NCBI GenBank assembly: GCA_018449715.1
Contig: JAAVVA010000003.1
Coordinates: 62,001-126,000 of the forward strand
DNA: 64,000 bases
Direction of reading: 5' to 3'
From: Acidobacteriaceae bacterium dw_441
GTDB taxonomy: Bacteria; Acidobacteriota; Terriglobia; Terriglobales; Acidobacteriaceae
Part shown: positions 55,054-63,821 of the stretch, piece by piece
How positions within the stretch are numbered: the stretch's first letter is position 1
How the letters are laid out: every line of letters starts with the position of its first letter
Position numbers and translations under genes: made by a program
Notes under the pieces: generated by a model
What the model was told of the DNA's origin: nothing
The model's database searches: none
What the model saw: only the letters and a program-made list of their open reading frames with translations

Positions 55054-56571
55054 TTACTTTCCGTTCTTTCGTCCATCTGCGGACTCCTTATCGGTGGCAG
55101 ATAAGTCTAGTAGTTCTGGAACGCCAGTAGTAAGACCTCGATAGCCTGTAAGCTGAGACCCAACCAAGACCATACCAGCGGAGGTAATTTCATATTCCCG
55201 GATTGCTTTGCTGTGGTTTCCACCACGCATCTTGATAACAACCATAACCTTGCGTAGTTCTCCGTCGATCTCGACATAACGAAGCCGAATAAGATCATCG
55301 GTGAGGAACGAGATCGAGTAGTTGCTGAAAGCCAGTGCGGTGAACGAATCCTCGATCTCTACCGTGCTCAGAACAGTTACGCCGATGCCCGTCAGGGCAG
55401 CGATCATCCGATACAGCGACTCACGAAAGTCCGTGCGAAAGCCCGGTGCAAGGGCCATTTCAAAACCGGTCAAGGAATCGATCACCAGGCGCTTGGCGCC
55501 GATCTTCTGAACGGCATCAAGAATCTCCTGCATAGCTTCGTCGACAGAAAGATCCAAAGGACGAAGATAGATGACCTTCAGCATGCCACTCTTGCGGCCC
55601 GCTTCGAGATCAAGTCCGAAGGCATCTGCTCGCCCCACGTAGTAGTCCGGGCGCTCTTCAAAGACTGCGATGATACCCGGTTCTCCATTTTTCTGACCCT
55701 CCGCGATGAATTGGGTGGCCAGTACCGACTTGCCAGTCCCAGAAGGCCCAGCTACAAGAAGACTATCGCCTTCTGGAATTCCACCGCCAAGCATCTCGTC
55801 CAGTTTTGGAATCCCTATCGAGAGACGATGCATGGATGGAGCTTTCTGCTTGCGACCTGTCAAACCAAGCGTTCGAGAGAAAGCTTGCAATCCGGCATGG
55901 GTGATTCGGAAGGTATGGAGGCCAGGTACGGATGCCTGCCCCCGCAGCTTGATGACCTGCAGTTTACGGATGATTGAGTCGCGTTCGGCAACTTGGGAGA
56001 GCCAGATCAGACCGTCTGCAACCGTAAATACAGGATTGTCTCGTAATTCGAGTTCCGTGTATTCGCCAACGAGAAAGCTGGTTACCTCCCAACTCGTCAG
56101 ATGTAACGCAAGACGCTGTACGAAAGCTTGCAGCTCATGCTCTCCCGATCCCTCCATTACCTTCCGCGAAACCGTTCGGAAGGAGTCCACAATCACAATG
56201 CTCGGATTTGTGGCCTCAACCTCCTTGACGATCGCTGCCAATACGGCGTCCAGATCCTGCTCCATCACGATGTCGCCGAGGTTGATAAACCGGACCGAAG
56301 TCCCCACTTTCGTTGGTTCGAAAAATTCGTACTGCTGCTGGTAGCGCAGCATTTTGATGGCAGGCTCACCCAGAATCGTAAAGTAGAGCGCAGGCCGCTC
56401 CGGCGTCGCATTCGCGAACAGGAATTGATGCGCTAACGTAGTCTTTCCACAACCCGGTGCGCCCGCAACGATATTGAAGGAGAATTCTGGAACTCCTCCT
56501 CCCAGGATGTCATCGAGTCCCGGAACTCCCGTCGGTAGCGTATGGATGGTTACCTTGTCTTCGCGATTCAT
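55054..56571 (-). CDS. KaiC-like double-domain ATPase
   Basis: This 505-residue RecA-fold protein has two KaiC domains. Walker A motifs are GAPGCGKT (37-44) and GPSGTGKS (275-282). Walker B-like stretches are SIVIVDS and RLVIDS. In the second domain the Glu pair that KaiC uses for catalysis is kept (EE, 305-306); in the first, the place reads LGEP, so only one Glu remains. Near the cyanobacterial phosphorylation sites, by-eye alignment puts Ser421 at the Ser431 position and Phe422 at the Thr432 position. No kaiA or kaiB is in the window, so this is a non-clock KaiC, probably a signalling ATPase. The ATG overlaps the upstream stop as ATGA. The kinase follows after nine bases. Confidence 0.92.
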   Translation of the reverse strand: MNREDKVTIHTLPTGVPGLDDILGGGVPEFSFNIVAGAPGCGKTTLAHQFLFANATPERPALYFTILGEPAIKMLRYQQQYEFFEPTKVGTSVRFINLGDIVMEQDLDAVLAAIVKEVEATNPSIVIVDSFRTVSRKVMEGSGEHELQAFVQRLALHLTSWEVTSFLVGEYTELELRDNPVFTVADGLIWLSQVAERDSIIRKLQVIKLRGQASVPGLHTFRITHAGLQAFSRTLGLTGRKQKAPSMHRLSIGIPKLDEMLGGGIPEGDSLLVAGPSGTGKSVLATQFIAEGQKNGEPGIIAVFEERPDYYVGRADAFGLDLEAGRKSGMLKVIYLRPLDLSVDEAMQEILDAVQKIGAKRLVIDSLTGFEMALAPGFRTDFRESLYRMIAALTGIGVTVLSTVEIEDSFTALAFSNYSISFLTDDLIRLRYVEIDGELRKVMVVIKMRGGNHSKAIREYEITSAGMVLVGSQLTGYRGLTTGVPELLDLSATDKESADGRKNGK

Positions 56572-56996
56572 ATTGTTGTCTCCTTCCGGGAGTTGCCGTC
56601 TTTGAAGGAGGCATCAGGCCATACGTCCTGGAGTAGGCGGATCGCCAAGATCTCGCCCAAAAAGGTGCAGAGCAGTTCCACGATGTGAGCTACTAAGGCG
56701 GTTTCAGCTTGGATCGATTCTTGTGCAGTGAGACTCTGACGTACCTCCGCTGTCCCTTCGAGGTGACCGTCGGGATTCACCTTGACTGGCCCCAATTGGG
56801 GAAACTCTGACTTCGTCAGCGTGAGGGCACGAGAGAGTAAAGCCTGGAAGCCAGCTTTTCCCGCCAGGGACGATAGCGGCTGGCGAAGTTTTTCGCAAAC
56901 ACGAAAACTAGAAAAGGTCTCGGACGGAGGCTCGTTCGAGGCAGTCTCACGTCCGACCAATCGTTCCGCGAGATGTCGGACTCTTTGCGAGACCAG
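56568..56996 (-). CDS. Uncharacterised lead protein of the KaiC-like operon
   Basis: This protein of about 142 residues belongs to no family I can name. It is homologous to the protein at 46374-47054: both share an amphipathic start (VRHLAERLVGRE here), FRVCEKLRQPL, and FQALLSRALTLTKSEFPQL. A hydrophobic helix (ALVAHIVELLCTFLGEILA) follows. The first standard start in frame is TTG at 56960, but similarity to the paralogue continues 12 codons upstream, where a CTG at 56996 lies six bases after AGGAG (57003-57007), with a stop just beyond. I therefore propose a CTG start. It overlaps the KaiC-like gene as ATGA, implying coupled translation and a role with it. Confidence 0.72.
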   Translation of the reverse strand: MVSQRVRHLAERLVGRETASNEPPSETFSSFRVCEKLRQPLSSLAGKAGFQALLSRALTLTKSEFPQLGPVKVNPDGHLEGTAEVRQSLTAQESIQAETALVAHIVELLCTFLGEILAIRLLQDVWPDASFKDGNSRKETTI

Positions 56997-57356
56997 ATTG
57001 GACTCCTAAACTGCGACGAGCTCAATGGTCGCGGTTGGCCTGGCTTCTGTCAGGGGGAGCAGGCTCAATTATCTGCTTGCCGCTCTGGGAAGTCCAGACA
57101 GTCGGTGATGCCTCACCAACTTGAAGACCTTCGTATTTCCACCCTCTCGGGTGGCCAGAATTCAATATCAAATAATCCTGAAAATATCTGTGATCTCAAT
57201 CACGCCTCTAATACCTATGACTTCGTGCGCTTTGAGAATCTTCCACTCGCAGAACTAGTCAATCCCTCCGATCGGACATCAAAGCATAAAGAGGTTACAC
57301 TTCTTCATTCGATATTCAATTTGTGTACCCCCGCGATTGCTAAACGGAGAATCATA
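56997..57356. other. Divergent regulatory region
   Basis: About 360 bases separate the KaiC-like operon from the GGDEF-EAL gene if the latter starts at 57357. The plus frame is open back to 56973, but its sequence is Ser/Asn-rich and looks non-conserved, and a start there would overlap the leader of the minus operon. Both promoters are probably here. Confidence 0.45.
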
Positions 57357-59222
57357 GTGGCGGCGAGAAAAATCAGAGAGACCGCTATCGATTACGTGCA
57401 GCCTGCCGACCTGAAAATTGGGGTATCAAGTGCGGCTCAACTTATAACGCGGCCTTCCGAGTTGCGCTCATACGAATCAAGGGATCATCAAAATGATCTT
57501 GAGATGGAAAGAGCCGGAGGTCAACTTTTGCAGGCGGCACTCGAAGAATCACGAGACCGCTACCTGGATCTCTACACCTTCGCTCCTATTGGATATCTCA
57601 CATTGAGTGCGGACGCCTTGATCTCTGAGATCAATTTGACCGGTGTCGGAATGTTGATAGGCCAAGACCGCCAGAAGATACTCCAGCGTCGGTTCGCCCT
57701 TTTCGTGAGGCCCGAAGACAGAAAGCGTTATTTTCGCATGATCGCTCAAGCTAAGCGGGATGGCGAGCGGCATAGTTGTGACCTTGGGCTTCGGCACGGT
57801 GACGGTTCAACCTTTCACGCACAGCTCGACTGCGTGAGCGAAATGGCTGGGGGAACCTCGTCTGGAATGCGAATCACGATTACCGATCTTACGGAACGCA
57901 AGCGCATGGAGATGGAAATAGAGAAGCTCGCCTTTTATGACTCGCTCACCCGATTACCCAATCGGCGGCTTCTGCTTGATCGTTTGCAGCACGCCACGTT
58001 AACTTGTGTCCGCACCGGGTTGCATGGCGCTATCCTCATCATTGATCTGGACGACTTCAAAACCCTCAATGACACACAAGGTCACGACGCCGGCGACCAT
58101 CTCTTGCGAGAGGTCGGGCAGCGGCTGACTATATGTGTGCGCGCATTCGATACGGTAGCGCGGCTCGGCGGCGACGAGTTCGTAACGATGCTCGAAGGCT
58201 TAAGTGGAGAGCCAACAGAGGCTGCATCGCAGGTAAAAGCCATTGCCGAGAAGATTCTTGCGACACTCAACGCGCCGTACTTGCTGGGGGCCGAGGAATA
58301 TCGTAGTTCGGCCAGCATTGGCGCCACCCTATTTGGCAAGGAACTAGCGTCCGTGAAGGATTTGCTGAAACGTGCGGATCTTGCTCTCTATCGTGCGAAG
58401 GCGGTCGGCGGCGATGTACTGCGGTTCTTCGAACCGGAGATGCAGACTGCTGTTACAGCCCGCGCCATCCTTGATGCCGACCTGCGGCGAGGACTGCAGG
58501 AAGATCAGTTTGTCCTCTACTATCAGCCTCAGGTAAATCACGAGGGGCAACAGATAGGCTCCGAAGCTTTGTTGCGGTGGAAACATCCCACTCGAGGATT
58601 ACTTTCTCCTGCAGAGTTTATCCCGCTGGCGGAAGAGAAGGGTTTCATCCTCTCCCTGGGGCAATGGGTGCTCAAGGCGGCATGCCTCCAACTTGTTGCA
58701 TGGAGTGCCGACCCTGGGACCGCTTATCTGACCCTTTCTATCAATGTGAGTGCGTATGAATTCCGGCATCTGACGTTTGCGACACGCACGCTCGAGATCA
58801 TCGATCAGGTTGGTGCAGATCCACGCAAGTTGATGTTGGAATTCACCGAGAGTTCGATCCTTGGGAATGTAGAGGAAGCAATCGTCAAGATCGATACTTT
58901 GCGAGCGCGTGGTCTGCGTTTTTCATTGGATGACTTCGGCATAGGTTATTCGTCGCTTACCTATCTAAAAAATCTACCCCTCGATCAACTGAAGATCGAT
59001 AGATCCTTCATACGTAACGTATTGACCAATCCGAAGGACGCGGCGATTGCTGGCTCGATCATCACCCTGGGGAAGAGTCTGGGCTTATCTGTCATCTCCG
59101 AAGGAGTCGAAACCGTCGAACAGCGGGATTTTCTTTTCGCTCAGGGCTGCCGCGAGTTCCAAGGATTTCTCTTTGGAGAGTCAAGTCCCATTGAGAATTG
59201 GAGTTCTTCGCCTGACAGTTAG
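57357..59222 (+). CDS. PAS-GGDEF-EAL cyclic-di-GMP enzyme
   Basis: This 621-residue cytosolic protein has a PAS-type domain (about 65-185, containing LYTFAPIGYLTL), GGDEF (about 195-355) and EAL (about 375-610). GGDEF is intact at 271-275, with an RxxD inhibitory site (RAFD) five residues before it. EAL is at 403-405, and the NVSAYEF, ELEFTES-like LEFTESS, DDFGIGYSSL, KIDRSF and EGVET motifs support phosphodiesterase activity. I start at GTG 57357 because GGAG lies seven bases before it and the upstream frame looks non-coding; an ATG at 56973 would add 128 residues. It is divergent from the KaiC-like operon. Which activity dominates is not known. Confidence 0.88.
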   Translation: MAARKIRETAIDYVQPADLKIGVSSAAQLITRPSELRSYESRDHQNDLEMERAGGQLLQAALEESRDRYLDLYTFAPIGYLTLSADALISEINLTGVGMLIGQDRQKILQRRFALFVRPEDRKRYFRMIAQAKRDGERHSCDLGLRHGDGSTFHAQLDCVSEMAGGTSSGMRITITDLTERKRMEMEIEKLAFYDSLTRLPNRRLLLDRLQHATLTCVRTGLHGAILIIDLDDFKTLNDTQGHDAGDHLLREVGQRLTICVRAFDTVARLGGDEFVTMLEGLSGEPTEAASQVKAIAEKILATLNAPYLLGAEEYRSSASIGATLFGKELASVKDLLKRADLALYRAKAVGGDVLRFFEPEMQTAVTARAILDADLRRGLQEDQFVLYYQPQVNHEGQQIGSEALLRWKHPTRGLLSPAEFIPLAEEKGFILSLGQWVLKAACLQLVAWSADPGTAYLTLSINVSAYEFRHLTFATRTLEIIDQVGADPRKLMLEFTESSILGNVEEAIVKIDTLRARGLRFSLDDFGIGYSSLTYLKNLPLDQLKIDRSFIRNVLTNPKDAAIAGSIITLGKSLGLSVISEGVETVEQRDFLFAQGCREFQGFLFGESSPIENWSSSPDS

Positions 59223-59234
59223 AAATTGAACCGT

Positions 59235-59558
59235 ATGTCGTCGCAATTTGAACAAGTCAATAGAATCAAGCGGTTCACATCTGACTATGTGGATAAACAT
59301 GCTGTTGGAGGACATGAGAACTACTTTCAATTTCTTGCAGAAAGTACTGCCGATTCTTGGGGCGAAGATTAGGAAAACCTAAGGCGGGAGGTGGAAGCTT
59401 GGGCTCGACGACTCAAGGTTCTTGGTAGGGAATCGAAAGAACAGTGCGAGCAATTCTGCTCAGATTACCTATTAGCTTATTTCTTATACTTAGGGGTTCA
59501 TCATGGACGATGTACCCATTGCCGCTTTCCGCCAGATCTCATGATTCAATATGCCTGA
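59235..59558 (+). pseudogene. Possible gene interrupted by an amber codon
   Basis: An ATG at 59235 opens 45 codons (start MSSQFEQVNRIKRF) up to TAG at 59370. The same frame then continues stop-free for 61 codons with a protein-like composition (RREVEAWARRLKVLG, then paired Cys/His in HHGRCTHC) to a TGA at 59556. I do not recognise it. No ribosome site is evident. It could be a gene inactivated by one nonsense mutation or a chance frame. The following 250 bases up to the ATPase gene show no further gene. Confidence 0.35.
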
Positions 59559-59810
59559 CAAGCTTCGCTGCAGCTTGTTCAGCACGGCGGGAAGCTGATC
59601 TTGGACAGGATGAACAAAGCCATTCTTGCAGTAGACGGTTCTCGCCGAGGCCCAAAGTTCTTCATTTATAGCGCAGACGATTGGAAACACGAGCAAATCG
59701 GCTTCTTGTGGAAGATGACATCTACAGCAGAGGTTCGATTGCAAACAGAAGCTATACAAGAACACGCTATTCATCGAAATTGAAACACGTAGACAGATCG
59801 GATTTGGAGT

Positions 59811-62183
59811 ATGTCCACTCATCGCGTTGCGGTAGCAGAACCCATTCCTCCCAGTGGGCAGACGAAACCAGACAAACAGTCGAGCGGCCTTACCAGCGAT
59901 GAAGCATCTGTCCGATTAAAAGCGGATGGGCTGAATGCCATGCCGGACGTTTCGGTTCGACCCATCATCAATCTCCTCAGCAAGTTTTGGGCACCGATTC
60001 CGTGGCTTCTTGAGGCTTCCCTGATACTTGAGGTTGGGCTGCACAAGTATTTCGAGGCGGCGATTATTGCAGGCCTGCTTATCTTCAACGCCACCCTGGC
60101 ATTCGTTCAGGAAGGAAGAGCTCAGGCGACGTTGAAAGCGCTGAGATCGCGTCTCGCTCTGAACGCTTCGGTTTTCCGAGATGGCAAGTGGCAGACCCTT
60201 CCCGCCACGCAACTGGTGCGCGGAGATCTGGTCAAGTTATCGCTTGGCGCGGTTGTTGCAGCTGATGCTCATTTAGTCAGCGGTTCCGTCCTGCTCGATC
60301 AATCGATGCTTACTGGAGAATCGCTGCCCACCGAGGCAGGCGCAGGTGCAGATACCTATGCCGGTGCGCTTGTCCGGCGAGGAGAAGCTACGGCAGAAGT
60401 AACCGCAACCGGAACTCGCACCAAGTTTGGGCGAACTGCGGAGTTGGTTCAAACGGCCCACTCGATTAGTTCCCAACAGACCGCCGTGCTGCAGATCGTT
60501 CGCAATCTGGCCATCTTCAATGGCATCGTCATCGTGCTGATGGGCATCTTCGCCTACTCGCACTCTCTACCGCGCGGCGAGATTATCTCCCTGTTGCTCA
60601 CCTCTGTGCTCGCTGCAATTCCTGTAGGCTTGCCCGCAACGTTCACTCTTGCCGCGGCACTCGGCGCAAAAGCGCTGGCAAAGTTGGGCGTCTTACCAAC
60701 GCGTCTCTCCGCAGTGGATGAAGCAGGGACGATCAATGTCTTGTGCTCGGATAAGACAGGAACTCTTACACTCAATCAACTGTCAGTGACAACCGTCCGT
60801 CCCTTGTCTGGTTCGGATGAGGCCCGTGTGCTGGCGATGGCTTCTCTCGCTAGTTCGGATGGAGGTTCGGACGCGGTCGATGCCGCGATCCGGTCCGCTT
60901 CCCAGAAGAAGCTCCCACCAGACGTGCTGAAACTGACCAATTTCGTGCCCTTCGACCCGACCAAGAAGACCTCGGAAGCCACGGCTACCGATGCAATGGG
61001 CGAGGTTATTCGGATCGTCAAAGGCGCGTTCACTGCTGTATCCGGCCTCACGGCTCCGGCACCCGATGCTGCCGCCATTGCAGATGAACTGGAAAAGAAG
61101 GGTTTTCGCGTGCTTGCAGTCGCTGCTGGCCCTCCGGCGACATTCAAGATCATTGGACTGATTGCGCTCAGCGATCCACCTCGCCCAGATTCCGTCTCCC
61201 TGATTGCAGAGCTGAAGTCGCTCGGTGTGCTCACCGTAATGGTGACGGGGGACGCGCCGGAGACTGCGGCCATCGTGGCGCATGCGATAGGTCTGGACAA
61301 TACCGTGTGCCCGGCGGGGGCTTTACCTAATGACATCAAGCCTCAGGACTTCGCGATCTTTGCGAGCATTCTTCCTGAGGGCAAGTTCGATCTCGTCAAA
61401 GCCTTTCAAAAGGGCGGACACACAGTCGGCATGTGCGGGGACGGCGCAAATGATGCCCCTGCTCTCCGTCAGGCACAGATCGGCATCGCTGTTTCTACAG
61501 CAACCGACGTCGCGAAGTCGGCCGCCGGTGTCGTTCTCACCGAGCCCGGCCTCGGCGGGATCGTTGCAGCCGTGAAGGTCGGTAGGACAACATTTCAGCG
61601 CATCCTCAGTTACACACTACGATCCACTATCAAGAAGATGGCGCAGATTCTTCTGCTCGCTATCGGCTTGTTGATGACAGGCCAAGCCATCCTAACCCCG
61701 ATGCTGATGGTGATCATCATGATCACTGGCGACTTCCTTTCCATGGCCCTGGCAACAGATAGGGTCCGTCCCTCCGAGACACCAAACTCATGGGAGATCG
61801 GCAAGATTACAGGCGCGGGTCTGATCCTCGGACTGTTCTTCCTGGCATTCTGTACAGGTGTTCTGGCTGTAGGCAAGTTCGAAATGCACTACGGAATAGA
61901 TACCTTGCGAACCCTTACCGCCATCGTGCTTGTCTACGGTAGCCAGTCCATCACTTATGCCGTTCGGGACCGACGCCATCTTTGGGGTCTGCGTCCGACG
62001 AAATGGCTTGTGCTGTCCACATGCGCGGACATACTGTTCATTTCTGTCCTGGCGAACCGCGGTATCGCAATGGCGCCATTATCTGTCGCTGTTCTGGCAA
62101 TCATCCTGGGAGCGGCCGTGATGTTCTGGATGGTCCTCAACATCATCAAGATTCCGATCTTCGCGAAGCTCAGGCTTTCCTAG
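59811..62183 (+). CDS. Plasma-membrane H+-translocating P-type ATPase (P3A)
   Basis: This 790-residue proton-exporting ATPase of the P3A type has cytosolic A-domain motif LTGESLP, the phosphorylated Asp in CSDKTGTLTLNQL, and the hinge motif GDGANDAPALRQAQIGIAV. About ten membrane helices are visible, including LTSVLAAIPVGLPATFTLAAALGAKAL with the conserved PVGLP (helix M4). No large heavy-metal-binding N-terminus (CxxC) is present, which excludes a P1B transporter. Length matches bacterial proton-efflux members. It should expel protons at the cost of ATP and so support acid tolerance. It is not in an evident operon; the flavin reductase gene begins about 210 bases later. Confidence 0.93.
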   Translation: MSTHRVAVAEPIPPSGQTKPDKQSSGLTSDEASVRLKADGLNAMPDVSVRPIINLLSKFWAPIPWLLEASLILEVGLHKYFEAAIIAGLLIFNATLAFVQEGRAQATLKALRSRLALNASVFRDGKWQTLPATQLVRGDLVKLSLGAVVAADAHLVSGSVLLDQSMLTGESLPTEAGAGADTYAGALVRRGEATAEVTATGTRTKFGRTAELVQTAHSISSQQTAVLQIVRNLAIFNGIVIVLMGIFAYSHSLPRGEIISLLLTSVLAAIPVGLPATFTLAAALGAKALAKLGVLPTRLSAVDEAGTINVLCSDKTGTLTLNQLSVTTVRPLSGSDEARVLAMASLASSDGGSDAVDAAIRSASQKKLPPDVLKLTNFVPFDPTKKTSEATATDAMGEVIRIVKGAFTAVSGLTAPAPDAAAIADELEKKGFRVLAVAAGPPATFKIIGLIALSDPPRPDSVSLIAELKSLGVLTVMVTGDAPETAAIVAHAIGLDNTVCPAGALPNDIKPQDFAIFASILPEGKFDLVKAFQKGGHTVGMCGDGANDAPALRQAQIGIAVSTATDVAKSAAGVVLTEPGLGGIVAAVKVGRTTFQRILSYTLRSTIKKMAQILLLAIGLLMTGQAILTPMLMVIIMITGDFLSMALATDRVRPSETPNSWEIGKITGAGLILGLFFLAFCTGVLAVGKFEMHYGIDTLRTLTAIVLVYGSQSITYAVRDRRHLWGLRPTKWLVLSTCADILFISVLANRGIAMAPLSVAVLAIILGAAVMFWMVLNIIKIPIFAKLRLS

Positions 62184-62391
62184 TTGGTCGGTGCCGCATG
62201 GCGCTCTTCGCAAGAACCTTGTCCAACTGTCCATGGTTCCGAGTGGATTCTCCCGCGCAGATTGAAAACAGTCGGACGAACAGACGGATTGGCGCTCAAG
62301 TCGAGTAGCTTTAGGATGAATCGTATGCCACGCGGGTCGCTCTTGCCCTCTTTTCGGGGATAAGTGAACCGCTGCTATGAGGAGCGAATCC

Positions 62392-62943
62392 ATGCGGGAA
62401 TTTCCTGTCTCGAAAGTTTGCCGCCTGATCGAGCCGGGTCCTGTTCTCCTGGTAACGACTTTCCACAAAGGTCGAGCCAACATCATGACAATTGGCTTTC
62501 ACATGATGGTGCAGCATGATCCTCCATTCATCGGCTGCATCATCGGTCCGTGGGACTACAGCTACAACGCATTGCGCGCCACCAGAGAATGTGTCCTGGC
62601 CGTTCCGGGAGTGGACCTCGCTCAAAAGGTCGTCGACATCGGGAACTGTTCAGGAGATGAAGTTGATAAATTTGAAGCTTTCCGCCTTACGCAGATTCCG
62701 GGCAAACAGGTAAAGGCGCCTTTGGTAAAGGAGTGTCTTGCCAATATCGAATGCAGGGTGAAGGACGTAAGCCTTGCGAATAAATACAGCCTGTTCATTC
62801 TCGAAGCTGTCGGAGCCTCTATCAATCCTGACCGCAAAGAGCAGCGAACGTTTCATCATCGGGGAGATGGCACCTTTACGGTGGACGGCAGGACTATCGA
62901 CCTCAAGGAACGCATGGTGAGATGGAAGGCTTTTCAGGATTGA
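62392..62943 (+). CDS. Flavin reductase-like (FMN-binding split barrel) protein
   Basis: This 183-residue flavin-binding protein of the flavin reductase domain family has VLLVTTFHKGRANIMTIGFHMMV near the N-terminus, then GPWDYSYNALRATRECVLAVP and a KYSLFILEAVGA strand. These match the DIM6/NTAB family fold, which binds FMN. It may reduce free flavin for a monooxygenase or be an oxidoreductase in its own right. GAGGAG lies eight bases before the ATG at 62392; a Met five codons earlier would put the ribosome site inside the gene. No partner monooxygenase is adjacent. Confidence 0.9.
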   Translation: MREFPVSKVCRLIEPGPVLLVTTFHKGRANIMTIGFHMMVQHDPPFIGCIIGPWDYSYNALRATRECVLAVPGVDLAQKVVDIGNCSGDEVDKFEAFRLTQIPGKQVKAPLVKECLANIECRVKDVSLANKYSLFILEAVGASINPDRKEQRTFHHRGDGTFTVDGRTIDLKERMVRWKAFQD

Positions 62944-63152
62944 AGCGGCAGGCCCACGATATCTGCACTTCAAGCTATTCACTGCCAGGTTATGGCAAAT
63001 CCGTGTCGATAATACCGTTCGATCTTGGGATCTGAGCGTCACCTAAAAACACAACCTCGTCGCGCCCGTATCATCCAGATATGAGCGATGAACAGCTACG
63101 AGGCTCCCGGTTTGCAGTCGAACACTGGAAGGCAAGCAGCCGTTAAAGCATC

Positions 63153-63176
63153 AGCGGCCCGACGATTCGGGCCGCT
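63153..63176. terminator. Bidirectional terminator-like hairpin
   Basis: AGCGGCCCGA-CGAT-TCGGGCCGCT forms a perfect 10-bp stem with a tetraloop. It lies 20 bases after the stop of the minus-strand Cys/His gene and about 210 bases after the flavin reductase. U-runs are weak on both sides. Confidence 0.65.
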
Positions 63177-63195
63177 GCATTGATTTAGCCCTTCT

Positions 63196-63402
63196 CTACG
63201 CTGCCGCAGCCGGAACAAATCCGTCGCAACCGCTGATCGGCGTGACCTTCAGATGCAGGGCTGCGTGCCTGGGATGACCGCATTCGTCTAGAACTTTGAG
63301 GTCTGCTTCATGCTTCGTGCGGATGCTGACCAATACATCGGTCTTATGGCCTTCTCCGAAATGCGTGCAGAGTCCGCACTGTCCATCGTGAACTGATTCC
63401 AT
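63196..63402 (-). CDS. Small Cys/His-rich protein (putative metal binder)
   Basis: This 68-residue protein has four Cys (9, 12, 41, 59) and several His (14, 19, 43, 46, 50). The N-terminal CGLCTHFGE gives a CxxC-type pair and ECGHPRH a second cluster, so a zinc or iron-binding fold is plausible. GGAGG precedes the ATG. No named family is recognised, though similar proteins occur in acidobacteria. A truncated second copy lies at 45886-45954. It is followed by a hairpin terminator. Confidence 0.75.
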   Translation of the reverse strand: MESVHDGQCGLCTHFGEGHKTDVLVSIRTKHEADLKVLDECGHPRHAALHLKVTPISGCDGFVPAAAA

Positions 63403-63821
63403 GTTGTTGCCTCCTGTGACGGATTGCCTTCAGGAACAACAATAGTATGTGGTTTGTTTTGTGTAAATTGCGACTGAATCAGTCCAGAAAATCTAAGACT
63501 CTTCAGGTCGTGAATGCTAAGTACGCAGAGGCATGATCTTTAGTTTGCTTGACGCGCCGAGCGAGAGGTCTGGTACCCGTCGAAAATAATCTTCAGAAGT
63601 CACCACCGCATGAGCGGCGCAACGCCTGGCCGCCCATAGCTCCATTACGTGAAGCAATCAACTTAGCTCTGGTGAGAGATTGAAGCAGCATAGGACGCGG
63701 AATATCGTGTGCATCCGCAGTATCTCTGGCGGAACGGCGTGTTTGTGTATTTATTCACCCGTACAACTTCTCGCATGTGGCATTGCAGGCATCTATCTGA
63801 GGACACCCCGGAGGTGTATTT
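63403..63821. other. Divergent intergenic region
   Basis: About 420 bases between the divergent Cys/His gene and the last gene. Short frames exist but none is recognisable. Promoters for both genes are presumably here. Confidence 0.45.

Noticed and set aside
55054..56571. A cyanobacterial-type circadian clock
   Set aside because: Only a KaiC-like gene is present; no kaiA or kaiB, and the key Thr of the phosphorylation pair is replaced.
56973..57356. Upstream extension of the second GGDEF-EAL frame
   Set aside because: It would overlap the leader of the divergent KaiC-like operon, is Ser/Asn-rich, and a GTG with GGAG at 57357 fits the conserved start.
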